The position numbers and the translations under genes were made by a program. From assembly GCA_036346375.1 (NCBI GenBank), contig CM070520.1, positions 50,610,198-50,674,197 of the forward strand: 64,000 nucleotides of DNA. Direction: 5' to 3'. The notes under the pieces were generated by a model that was not told the DNA's origin, searched no databases, and worked only from the letters and a program-made list of their open reading frames with translations. The first letter of the stretch is position 1. Each line of letters starts with the position of its first letter. Source of the DNA: Guadua angustifolia (lineage: Eukaryota > Streptophyta > Magnoliopsida > Poales > Poaceae). Of this stretch, positions 53,690-64,000 are shown in pieces.

Positions 53690-53814
53690 CTGCTTCGATA
53701 TACTCCCGCTTCTGAAGAGCAGCGGAGACGAGGAAGATCTCCGCTTGTCTTCTCTTCTCTCCGTTTCGTCCGCCTTCTACTCCACCACCAGAATCCTTCC
53801 GCCTCCGCAAGCCC
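53690..53814 (+). other. PP2C gene, non-coding first exon (5' UTR)
   Basis: C/T-rich leader (TTCTCTTCTCTCCGTTTCGTC) ending at GCCC|GTAAGATTTC, a strong donor (GTAAGA at 53815). The next acceptor in front of the start codon is TATTTCAG at 56816. The transcription start is a guess. Confidence 0.5.
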
Positions 53815-56800
53815 GTAAGATTTCTCCTCCTCGCTTCTCTTCGCCTCGTCTTCCCTCGATCGGTCGCATCCGTTTCTTGTGGGGGATCGCTAGCTGTGCT
53901 GCATATGCTGCTGCAGCTGCTCGAACTGTGGGGCGTGAATTCCGCGATCTCCGTTCGCCCATCCATCTGTTTCTCGACGCCCCTTTCTTTCTTGTTGCTC
54001 TATGTCGGTCTGTGTTAAAGAACTCACCGTTTCTTGTTGTGGATTGATCTCTGTCGAGCTTTACCATCCTTTTCTTGATTCCTCCTCTTGCTGTTCTTGG
54101 TTCTCTAGCTTGTTCGCCATCCGTCCCCCCTTGCTTATTATCCGGCTTTATTTTTCTGATTTGGTTTGGTAGCGAAGCCGCGCTACGTTTTTTTTTGTTT
54201 ATGTTGACGCGGCTTATGTGATCGATCTTGCTGCTGAATGCCGCAAGCTCGATGATCTTTGTTCGTCATTATCCGTGAAGACAACCTTCCGTTGCTTTGT
54301 CTTTTCCTGGTTTTGATACGCCGAAGTGGTTTCGTCTTCCAAGCCGAGCGATTGGTACTCGCAAGACGGAACAGTACTCGAAATTTCACAGAGTTCGAGT
54401 TTTGTCCGTATATGTGATGATATTTTCCCCTCCTTTTGTTCTTCTTCGGTTCTTGCTATTGAATGTTGCTAATGTGCACTTCGCGTTCGACAAATTGGAC
54501 AAATACGTACTCTAGTCCTTGATCAGGTTTCCTACTAATTTGCTGATTTTAATCCTGCTTGCCTCGGGATTTTTCGTTCTACAATTTTGTGAAGGTTGTA
54601 CCTGTTTTATAGTTAAACCTTCTACACTTTGGCAGAAGGAGTTATTGCATCCCGAAGTTGCTTCTTCCGGATTATACGTACGCGCATTCTAGTCAATATG
54701 TATTCTGGGCCATTGCATCCAAATATCCAAGCTTCAGTTCAACCGTACAGTAGTACCTTGTAGCATCATTTCATTATTGTCTTTTCCCCATGGCACTGGC
54801 AAATCCACCCCGGGCAGGGTCGGCGACTTCCTTACGAGCCATAGAGGTGCAGTGCAGCTCTACCATTGCAAACGCCATGAAAACGGAGCTTTTTCTGGGC
54901 AGGCCTTAGTCTTGAGCCGTCAAGCAATTATGTTTACCTAGGCTCCTAAAATTTACTGGCTCCGCCACTGCCCTAAGTGTTAGGGATAGATGTATGGCAA
55001 AATAACTAGAGATAAGATTTAATGTAGAAAAACCCTTGCGAGAAAAAACCACGAAAAACAATCCACTATAATGCTTCAAGATAACAAGTACAAGGGGTTG
55101 GCTTATATAGCCAAAGAGTCTTAGTTGTAGAAAACTTGACTCCCAACAAACTATGGATATAATCAAAAGATATGGTAAGTTGAGATATTGAGTTATCTCT
55201 AACAAACCTCCTCTTAACTCAAAATCTATAATAAAATTGTTTCCAGAAAACCCTAAGGTAATTAAGCACATGAATACAAGTGCGTTAAAAGTCCAAAAGA
55301 CTACTGAACGAGGAAGACTGGAACAGTTAAACCAAACACTTGTAGTGCGAAAAATCTCAATGGGTATGAAAGACTGAGACAGTCTTATCCAAATGCTTCT
55401 GATAAAGTGAGATTGAGCAAATCGTTAGAAGGTAGTGAGAAATACTGGAACAGTCAATCTAAACACACAGCTATAACAAAGTAGACGAAGAATCTGGGTC
55501 TTCAAGGATTCATAATCCTAGTAAAGTATGAGTCTGTGCAACTGACCTCCTGAAAGAAATGCTCAATCATCAAATAGCATAAACCAAGATATCACCTGAG
55601 GTGTTGGATATATAGTGAAGAACTCATAATATGGACTTTTAGAATGCTCCACATGAAACATAAAATTTAGCAAACTGCCTATTGAAAATCTATAATACAT
55701 TTGAAACTGCTCAAAAAATATCCATATGAAGAAAACTCTCGTGCCATCAATAGAGTATAAATTACAATAGACCCCTCATATCGAGCAAAGACAACAAAAA
55801 AAAGTTGTAGTATCCACGTAGAAACAGCTCCTTCTTACACTTTAAACCTTCATCTCAAACTGACATTAGAGCAAAACCTTCACTAGAAAAACTCTAAAGA
55901 GTATAATGCTATCATCAGAGTGTCATTGAATTCCAAATGAACGTTGCCAAAACTTCCATAATGGTCAACGTATCCAAACGATGAATAAAACGCCTAAATA
56001 ATGGTGATAAAACACCAAATTCCAATAAACAGTGATGAAACACCAAACGCAGTTGTCTCCTCAACTGACATTATTTTTTTTCAGGGCCGACGATGAAACA
56101 TCAAAGAAAACTGATGATGAAACGTCGAATAAATTGCCGATGATAAATACCGCCTGAACTGCAATGAAATCCACCAATAATATGCATAAAAGCATTAATT
56201 GCAATCGATGAAATCTGCCAATAATACGAGCACAAAATAATAGACATAATGTGCATGAAATATCCATCCATAACTGCATTGCAAAGAGATCCCATATTTT
56301 GGCACTAGAACAATTGCCAGGGTAAATAACAATGCTTTTCTCGACTCTGATGCCACTAGTTAGGGATAGATGCACGGCAAAATAACTGGAGACAAGATTT
56401 AATGTGGAAAAACTCTTGCGAGAAAAAATCACGGAAAACAATCCACTATAATACTTCAAGATTATAAGTACAGGGGGTTAACTTATATAGCCAAAGAGTT
56501 CTAGTTGTAGAAGACTTGACTCCTAACAAACTATGGATAGAATCAAAAGATACGGTAATTTGAGATTTTGAGTTATCTCCAACACTAAGGGAGCGTCAAG
56601 TTCTGCATTCAGCTTTGCAAATAGTGGCATATCAGTGTTTTTTTATTGTTATATAAAGTGTAGTTACAGTTCTACATATTAGCAATGTGATGATGCTACT
56701 TAACCTCTTTAATTCATATTTAATCAACGTTTTCTGGTACTAATGCGATCTATCATCCAGTGTCAGTACGTTAAATTTACGATTCCTATTAGATCATTCG

Positions 56801-56816
56801 TACTAGTATATTTCAG
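53815..56816 (+). other. PP2C 5'-UTR intron, 3.0 kb
   Basis: Between the GTAAGA donor and the TATTTCAG acceptor. The first part is T-rich as in long first introns of grass genes, which often boost expression; the middle holds an LTR element (54978-56584). No coding exon is visible within. Confidence 0.55.
54978..56584 (-). mobile_element. TRIM-type non-autonomous LTR retrotransposon, 1.6 kb, TSD CTAAG
   Basis: Two LTRs, 54978-55204 and 56357-56584 (227 and 228 bp), start T(A)GTTAGGGATAGATG and end GAGTTATCTC(T/C)AACA. CTAAG flanks the element on both sides (54973-54977, 56585-56589). On the minus strand TGGCATCAGAGT lies next to the right LTR (primer-binding site complementary to initiator tRNA-Met, with a variant base) and GAGTTAAGAGGAGGTT next to the left LTR (polypurine tract). 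The 1.15-kb interior has no open frame, so the element needs proteins from another. LTRs differ at scattered sites, so the insertion is not very recent. Confidence 0.95.
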
Positions 56817-56831
56817 GAAAGCAAATCAGCA

Positions 56832-59800
56832 ATGGGTGCATCTAGCAGCAGACAGAACCTTCCTGTGACATCAAAATCTTCTGAGGCAGGCGAGAATGAC
56901 AGCATTAAGTATGCAATGTCATCTATGCAAGGATGGCGTGATACAATGGATGATGCCGTAAGTACTCCATAACCTTACAGTCTTCTCTAAGATAATTTTG
57001 AGGATAGCTCTACAAAAAACACGATAAACTCAGCAAGTAGTTGTGGTGAAATACTAAGCCTAATATGTATCCTTCTTATTCTCCAGTGTGCAGCTTTGCT
57101 AGATCTTGATAATGACACCTCCACATCATTCTTTGGTGTTTATGATGGCCATGGAGGTTTGATCTTGATTCTCATCTTCATATGAAAAACAAATTTCAGA
57201 TGATTCAACCGATCACTTCATGTAATAATTAAAATCTCACAAAATCAGTATTCTTCGAGGAAAAGAAGAGCCATTTGTGAGCACTGTAGTATCTATGCTG
57301 TATTTTTCAGCTGACAATATTTCAGACAATCACAATTATAGAATTCTTCATGTCCATGCTATTATGTCCCATACATACAGAAATAAACCTAACTGATTTT
57401 ATGTATAATGTCAACATGGGTCACATGAACCATGTTTATGGATGAGAGTTGGAGGTAGAATCATTATAGTTAAGAGGATTATCACAGGGTAGCTGAATAT
57501 TTTGCTTTTTGGATAGGGTTTATATTTAGCATTTATGTCGACTTCCCAATATGTGCTTTCTTTTCTATGGTAATAGTTGAAGGGATATTCAGCTAATGGT
57601 ATCCACAACATTCTTTTGATATATAAGATTATGTACATTCAGGACTAGTATTGTTGATTCATCCTATTATTTTCATAGGTAGCATTTAATACAGTTTTTT
57701 AATACACAGATGACCATACTGAGTTGTTTGTTCTCTTTCAGGAGACACAGTAGCATTGTTTTGTGCAAAGCACTTTCATACTGAGGTTGTCAATGATGAA
57801 GCTTATCTTAATGATTTGCCTAATTCAGTGCGGAGAGCGTTTTTCAGGTTATTTTGTAGATAATTAATTCATGTAGTCTATATTAGGGTTACAGAAGGTC
57901 TCTCTATTTTTTAAATCAGAAGGGAAAAAACCCAAAGGGGACATCGTTACCCAATTGTTCATGGTTGCACTTGTTGCACGCGCAAATATGATATTTGTAA
58001 TCTTATTCCTACTTAACTGTTGCAGAATGGATAACAAGACCAAAGGACAGGATGGATGGAGGGAATTAGCCAACTGTCATGCTAAAAGCAATTGGATACA
58101 GTTTTTCAAGACTAGTGTTTATGCTAAACTTTGGCCATTTGGGGAGGTATCCCTGCATATTCTTTAAACACTAAAACGAGGATACAATCTTCCATGTATA
58201 TTCTTTGTGCTAACACTGCATAATATGGATGCCAACCTTTAAGCAATCCTCTTCCATTGCTATCACATGTTCGCACTTCATCTATTGCAGAGCAACAATG
58301 TGCTCACGCAGTTGAAATTGATCAATTTTTTTATTGCCAAAGTATTATGTTGTTGTTATCAGTGAAAAGGAATTGGAAGTACAGTGATGTAGAGGTTCTG
58401 CTGTTCCTTTCGAGATGTTCCTCAATTATTTGTCATAAGTAATACCGCATAAGCATTTCATTTTACGTACCTACAAATTGAAGGCAAAAAGAGAGAGAGA
58501 GAGAGAGAGAGAGCTACTTAAGCTCCCATTGCTTGTTGCAATATCTTCAAATTAAGGTACTATGTTATATTTCGTCGTTTCAAAACCATGCATGTTTGAT
58601 TTCAGATTTTCTAATTCATGTTTTCTTTCTTTTGTTGTTTTTATGGAATGGCACATACAATTTTTGTAGAATCTATGTTACTGCCTATTTTTTGTAGTCA
58701 CTTATTTTATAGCATTTGAAAATGTTCGTTACTATGTTATATACTTCGGGTTTTTTCTGGTCAGCAGGAACCTGTACCCTCTGCTTACGTTGGACCAAGA
58801 CAAGAAGGAAGCGCCGTTTGTGTGGCTGTCATCAGAGACAACCTAATCACTGTTGGAAATGTTGGCGATGCTCGCTGCATAGTCTCAAGGAATGGCCAGG
58901 TGCATGTAGTGGCTATTTTTGTTGCCTGATGTTCTTTTGTTGCAACAAATGCATCTAAATGGTGCCTAACTACTATGCTTATTCCTATTCTATCCAAAGG
59001 CACTTGAGTTATCAGTCGACCACAAACCAACAGTTCCATTTGAAAGAGCAAGAATTGAAAATGCAGGAGGAAATGTAACCCAGACACTGAATGGTGGTCG
59101 AATTGATGGAAGAATCTCTCTATCCAGAGCTATTGGTATTAACCTTGTCAGATCTTTTTCTGGTTGTTACTTATATGGTTGGTTTGGGGTTATACAATCT
59201 ATTTCATTGTAATTGTTCTTCTTACTTATCTTTCAGGTTATATGGAATACAAGCAGACCAAATATTTGACTAATGAACGGCAAGTGGTGACATGTAATCC
59301 TAACATTCGAAGTGTAAGTGTAGCTGTGTTGCGTTAATGTATTATAAGTTTGTCTACTGGAAATGGGCTGATGAAATATGGCCCTTCTTCTTGTTTAGGT
59401 GCGCATAACTGATGGCATCGAGTTTCTTGTCATAGCAAGTGATGGCATCTGGTAAATCCTCAACTGAAAACAATAGGATTGATTATTTCAACATGTATTA
59501 ACTGCTCCCAAGTCCAAAATTTCATGTAGAATATGTCGATCTCCACTTATTTGTTCCAAAATAGCATTCAGTCAGGGGTTTGTACAATTTGGTTTGGTTA
59601 GATTTGGCATGGTCTGGATTGGTACCTTCAGATCTACTTCACCATTTATAGTTCGTCTTTGTATGGTATCTTGTACCAGTGGACTTTGAGGGAATTCAGT
59701 TTAATGGCTGTGATCCTTTTGGGAAAAAAATAATGCCTATGTGGGGAGATATAAGTTGCATAATAGATGAATATCTGCCAATGCCTGTGGTAGGTAGTGT

Positions 59801-60888
59801 ATCCTAATGTCAAGATAATTATTGAATTTATACCTTAATCTCTGCTTGCCCTATTTAGTTGGGAATGACCATGAAATATATTCGATTCGTCTTGCAAGAA
59901 CTTTCCTGAACAACCTGAATCTTAGCTTTCTAGAACTGCTCGTATTTGACATTTCATGAAGCGAATCTTGCACACTTACAGGAAACGTTTAACGGCGCCA
60001 ACTGCTAAGCTCTAGGATAGAGTAGTGCTCATAGTTTTACAGCTCGATAGTCAATAGGGATAATGCTAATAAGGCAACTCAGCTTACACAATGTTAATTG
60101 TATGGCCCAGGAAGGCACAGTCTAAGCATTAGGCACTGACACACAATTTTTATCTCATCCATTTGCTTTTATAATTTCCATGTTAAATTTATGACACCTG
60201 TTGCATTTATATATTTTGTAGGGATTGCATGATATGCCAGCATGTGGTAGATTTTGTACGACAACGCTTGATAGTAGAAGTGAGTTTATTTTTTCCCCAC
60301 CTTGTCTGCTTGCCTTAATACTGATCTATACATTAAAAATAAATATCGTTACTAGATGAAGAAACATTTATTGACAGTGCGTAATGTTGTTTTAAAATGG
60401 CTACTTCATGATGGCAGAAAAAAGGCGTGCAGAATATCTGCTATTCAATATAACATAGTACAACAACAACCATGTCTTTTGTCCCAAACAAGTTAGGGTA
60501 GGCTAGGAATGAAACCCAATCAAAGTTAATAAAACCCCTTAAACCTTCAATCCTAGGTCATGGTGGTACGGAATATCATCTGCAGCTTATGTATTCATCT
60601 GCATAATGTTAGTCTGCTGACTGACTGACATTATAATCCTACATTTCAAGAGCATAATTAACATGTTCTGCTTTGTGCAATCGGTCTGTTATTGGAATTG
60701 TTATTTCGCTTGACTTGACAAATATCTTTGTGTGCTGCCGTAAAAAACTACAGGGGGAGACTGATCTGAAGGTCATATGTGAGGCGCTTCTTGACTATTG
60801 CTTGGCACCACGTCAAGAGCATCCAGGGATCGACAACATGACCGTCATACTGGTCCAGTTCAAGAGGCCTACCACCACCGCCTCCTGA
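56832..60888 (+). CDS. PP2C-family protein serine/threonine phosphatase
   Basis: Coding exons: 56832-56957, 57087-57156, 57742-57847, 58026-58146, 58768-58899, 59000-59135, 59237-59313, 59399-59451, 60222-60279, 60754-60888; all borders are GT/AG and the frame is open for 337 residues. Start is MGASSSRQ, the first ATG of the exon, with a myristoylation-like MGxxxS. Motifs: SMQGWRDTMDDA (31-42), FFGVYDGHGGDT (57-68), GSAVCVAV and VGNVGDARC (155-178), DHKPTVPFERARIENAGG, SLSRAIGY (225-232), IASDGIWD (268-275), DNMTVILVQF (320-329). It resembles the plant group related to PPM1A/ At2g25070-At4g31860. Asp to Tyr in RAIG(D/Y), Glu to Asp in MEDAH and His to Cys next to it depart from the consensus. 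Predicted Mg/Mn-dependent phosphatase, probably cytosolic/membrane-attached. The last intron-exon choice at 58765 or 58768 (CAG CAG) is uncertain. Confidence 0.92.
58491..58513. repeat. (GA)n microsatellite in a PP2C intron
   Basis: About eleven uninterrupted GA units. Confidence 0.97.
60440..60560 (-). mobile_element. Au-like SINE remnant in the last PP2C intron
   Basis: ACAACAACAACCATGTCTTTT followed by GTCCCAAACAAGTTAGGGTAG and GCTAGGAATGAAACCC matches the well-known tRNA-derived Au SINE of plants in reverse orientation. Only its distal half is recognisable. Confidence 0.6.
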
Positions 60889-61200
60889 TCATTACTTGCT
60901 GACCCTGGTTCAGTTCATGCATGAATCTTAGCTTAGCTGCAGAAATCTTGGTTTGATCAACAGAAATATTGAAGCTCCAGAACTGGAATGATTACAGTGA
61001 TATTAATTTTACCTCTTTGTCTAAGATGATTTCGATTTCATTGTGTAGGATGATTTCATTTTCATGTGTAGTTTGCTGTAGTACTTGGTAATGCCTGGAA
61101 CAAAAGGAGGATATTTGGCTTTTGAGAGCCACATTAACTGCTGCACCTTTTCCTATGGAATATTAATTGATTGTTCTTATCGAGTGCTTCATGGATGCTC
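60889..61200 (+). other. PP2C 3' UTR
   Basis: T-rich, with repeated GATTTCGATTTCATTGTG / GATTTCATTTTCATGTG and AATATTAATTGATTG; no canonical AATAAA is seen. The extent is an estimate. Confidence 0.4.
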
Positions 61201-61270
61201 ACTAATTTAAGCATTCCTATTTGCTAGTGTATGATTTCTCTCATTCCTGATGTGAATTTGGTGATGCATT

Positions 61271-62700
61271 TGTGGCGACCCGCATAATTAACCCCTGATA
61301 AACACTGTCACCTAGAGTTAATTACGCAGATCTCAGCACAACAACTAGCAAAACATCGGACATTCCGATGCTTTATTAGTTACTATACTGTGTACAGAGT
61401 ATTGCAGCAGAACAATAATTAGAGACAGATAATGGAATCCTTTATTACATTCCATTAGCCATGCAGGGCTATTGTCCAAGTCTTATCTTTACATAATAAT
61501 ATTACAACAAAAGATGATCTTAACTTCCTATCTCCCGTCAACTGACTAGCACGGGAAAATGGACGACTAATACTACTACTACTCCTGATAGTAATAGTAG
61601 TAATAGCCATCTTCTGGTAGGTCCTGCTAACCATGCTTCTGAGGATTGTCCAGGGACCTTACCGTCTAAGAAAAGGAAAGGTTAAGCATGGGTGAGTATG
61701 AAGTACTCAGCAAGCAATAATATAGAATGCAGCAGATGGTTTTTCTCCCAATTTAATCTACCTACTCTGATTTCACCCAAAGATCACATTTCACAAAATA
61801 CTCTTATTACAGAAATTAAGTTTTAGTTTACAAAGGTGATTGATTTTAGATTTTTAGAAAATTCTACTAACACTGTATATGAGATGGCCGAAGCTGTCCA
61901 TAGTCTCCAATCCAGGAGACTGGTTTGAATTCAAGATTTACCATGCGCAGATTTGTATCACTTTACCCATAGTGGCATCCACAAGAGATGCCCCAGAACG
62001 TTAATCGCTACTCTAGTATTGGTTCTCCACACTGCACTTCGAGTTTGTGACACCTATCCTAGCCTGCCACACAACTCCAAGACACAGTTGTACTCCCTCT
62101 CAACTAGGGGTACACCGCTGGCTTCAAATATACCGCCGTCCAATTGGTTCTCACTCCTTTGGGTATACCGGCCTTTCCTAAAGAGCACCCTTTATACTTA
62201 CCCAATGTGGAGAGGTCTAATACCTTCATAGGACAATCTTTTCTAGCCGATTTCACACACCATGGTTGATACTAAATTTATGGCTCATTGCCCAAGTATT
62301 AGTTTGTCGAAACTTATATTATAGCCTATGTAAAGGACCCCGCCGGCCTACATCCTTCTCATCGGCATCCTCTACCCTTCCATATTAAACATATGCCAAA
62401 GGCTCCATTCGTTGGATGAGCCAAATAAATTACCAATATCAATTTATCAATCCATCCATCCATTTTTCAATCCATTCTTTCCAACCGCATCCAATTTAAT
62501 GCTTTCATTAAAAAATAAGCTTTTCCATGCAGTGATGATACAGGAAATTACATAAAAGCAGTAAAAATCCTTTAACAAGACATGATCAAAGGAAAATTTG
62601 CCTGGAATATACTCTAAAGGTACGCCCTCGCTCGAAAACAGGTTCTGACTGTCGGGTGGGTTCTGGTCTTGTCCTGAAAATTTTAAACTATTAGCTACAG
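61271..62700. mobile_element. Gypsy-type LTR sequence
   Basis: Starts TGTGGCGACCCGCATAATTA and continues with GGTTAAGCATGGGTGAGTAT and GAAGTACTCAGCAAGC (about 61680-61715), words I know from grass gypsy LTRs. No protein domain, no partner LTR, and no target duplication found, so it is a solo or truncated LTR; the right border is a guess. Confidence 0.55.
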
Positions 62701-62839
62701 TAAAATTATTAAGTATGAGTTGCGGTGTCCAACCAATTTTCTGACCTGTCGTTCAGTTTTTATTTGAGTAGCAATTATTAGTGCCAGTTGACAGATTTTT
62801 ACGCGGTCTGCAAATTGATTCCAAAAATCGACGCGATCC

Positions 62840-62950
62840 ACGACGAAATTTACTTTTCTACCCTCTTATCTTTTTCTCTTCTTTCTTTTTCTCCTCTATT
62901 CTCTTATTTTCCTATTTTCCCCTTCTCTTTTTCTTTCTTTCTCTCTTTCC
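62840..62950. repeat. Pyrimidine-rich tract (TTTTTCTTTCTT)
   Basis: About 110 bp almost free of purines on the + strand, directly before the TATCTAA repeat. Confidence 0.85.
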
Positions 62951-62954
62951 CTTA

Positions 62955-62990
62955 TATCTAATATCTAATATCTAATATCTAATCTATTAA
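62955..62990. repeat. Short tandem repeat (TATCTAA)n
   Basis: Four consecutive copies of a 9-bp TATCTAATA-like unit. Confidence 0.92.
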
Positions 62991-62994
62991 AGCC

Positions 62995-63720
62995 GGAAGA
63001 TTTGAGGCTCATTCGGCCAGGCCACGTCACCCGGATTTCCGCAGCCGTTCGATCTCGGAGACGAGGCGATCTGGCCGTCCGTCCGTCCGCGTCTCCCTCG
63101 CACCGCGCTCGCGCATTTATGCCCGCCTCGCCTCCAATCCTCCGCTCCCTCCGAAACCCTAGCCAGTGCCCCAACGCCATCTGCTCGCGCCCCCTCGGCA
63201 TGGGTGACCGTAGCCCGGTGGCGCGTATCCCCCCTGCATTCACGACCTCGGCGGTGCGCGCGTCGTCCTCCTCCCCCACACGACCTCGGCCCGGCGTCAG
63301 CGACCTCAACCCGGTGACCTCCATCCCCCGGCGTACACGACCTGAGCATCGTTGTCCTCCCCCCGCCGTGGACGAGCTCAGCCTGGCGCGCAAGTCATCA
63401 TCTTCTCCCGCCGCTGCGACCTCGTCCTCATCTTCTAACCGGACCACATTATTAGCTTGAAGGTCTGGTTCCTCATTTTTTCTGGTTCGTGCCTCGGCGT
63501 TATCGCCTCTTCCTCATTTTTTCTGGTTTGTGCTCTCGCCAAGAACCGCCCGATGCTCTGAGACTTCCGGCCAGCGGCGATGCCCCCGGTTCTTATCCGT
63601 GGCCAGACCCGTGCGATCCTCTGCCTTCACCTCACCTCCTCCGCTTGTTGCCCCGCTCCGCTCCGCGTGTCACTTGCCACGGCGGCCGCCTCCGGAGATC
63701 AAAAGAGGTGATTAAAAATG
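62995..63720 (+). other. GC-rich block, possible start of a following gene
   Basis: Rich in CpG, with a polypyrimidine tract and repeats upstream. + strand frames such as 63002-63460 are open but Ser/Pro/Arg-rich, and the repeated phrase TTCCTCATTTTTTCTGGTT (about 63471 and 63511) lies in it. Looks like a CpG-island promoter, 5' UTR or a first exon, with the remaining gene past the window end. No domain is seen. Confidence 0.35.
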
Positions 63721-64000
63721 TTGCTTCCTTGGACCTGTTGATGTGATGTCTTTTGTTTCCACGATTTACGAGTTCTTGGCGGTGTTATTGAGGTGAAATT
63801 TCGGTTATTTTTCCAAACGGTATTCTTGCAGACCTGAGTAGCTCGGATCCACTTGTGATGTAGGATCTCCATCTTCACCGGGTCTCCAAATTTTGCTTTT
63901 TCGCAGGTCTGCTACTGTTGGCTCCAGTTGTCGACAGTTGAACCTTGACCGATTGATTGCTTTCATGCCTGCCATAGTTTTTGAGGAGGTTAGGTTTTGC

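Noticed and set aside
54906..55271. 121-residue minus-strand frame, and a similar one at 56061-56459
   Set aside because: Both are readings through the two TRIM LTRs; no coding signature.
58785..59087. 100-residue minus-strand frame inside the PP2C gene
   Set aside because: Antisense to two PP2C exons and the intron between them; no independent support.
1..64000. tRNA, rRNA or snoRNA genes
   Set aside because: I looked for cloverleaf and box motifs while reading and found none I could support; a covariance-model scan was not possible.

Overview
This window is nuclear DNA of a grass (Poaceae). The coding sequences contain introns with GT/AG borders, and the repeats are grass-typical: CACTA elements with TNP2-type transposases, a large Mutator-like element, Ty1-copia and gypsy-type LTR pieces, an L1-clade LINE, Tourist- and hAT-type MITEs and an Au-like SINE. 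I cannot name the species from sequence alone. Almost everything left of 51 kb is transposon or transposon-captured gene debris; the one host gene that looks intact is a PP2C-family phosphatase at 53.7-61.2 kb on the + strand.

Layout. 0.1-12.9 kb is a CACTA composite: an outer pair of CACTA ends (102 and 12871, both next to TGG), a nested CACTA start at 2411, a broken TNP2 transposase (3.6-7.1 kb), a broken second transposon ORF (7.9-10.5 kb), a small acidic ORF (10.9 kb), and a 1.0-kb hAT-like element with an exact 8-bp target duplication that carries part of a HD-Zip transcription factor. 12.9-25.8 kb is copy A of a minus-strand copia relic; a 9.4-kb MULE sits inside it (16306-25741, 9-bp target duplication CGTAAAGAA, long inverted repeats). 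The MULE holds a decayed MULE transposase, a plant mobile domain (PMD) gene and two GRF-type zinc-finger genes. 25.8-27.3 kb is the end of another CACTA with an IDN2/FDM-like (XH) gene fragment and a 400-bp hairpin.

27.3-35.7 kb is copy B of the same flank-plus-copia arrangement as copy A. It is broken by a 4.8-kb CACTA (27527-32343, TSD TAA) carrying an exon-intron fragment of an eIF2-alpha-kinase-like gene, and by a 1.0-kb element at 33709-34727. 37.2-39.5 kb is a PPR pseudogene split by a solo LTR with exact 5-bp TSD and a second repeat. 40.4-41.2 kb (minus) is a HAT/TPR-repeat gene with a frameshift. 42.3-43.1 kb is a hAT element; 43.1-46.1 kb is LTR-like debris; 46.1-50.3 kb is a 5'-truncated LINE. 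50.5-53.3 kb has MITEs and tandem duplications.

The PP2C gene has a non-coding first exon, a 3-kb 5'-UTR intron holding a 1.6-kb TRIM-type LTR element with exact 5-bp TSD, and ten coding exons encoding 337 residues. Downstream are gypsy-type LTR sequence (61.3-62.7 kb) and a GC-rich block (63.0-63.7 kb) that may be the start of the next gene. The genes here do not form a pathway: the theme is layered insertion and repeated capture of host gene pieces by DNA transposons.
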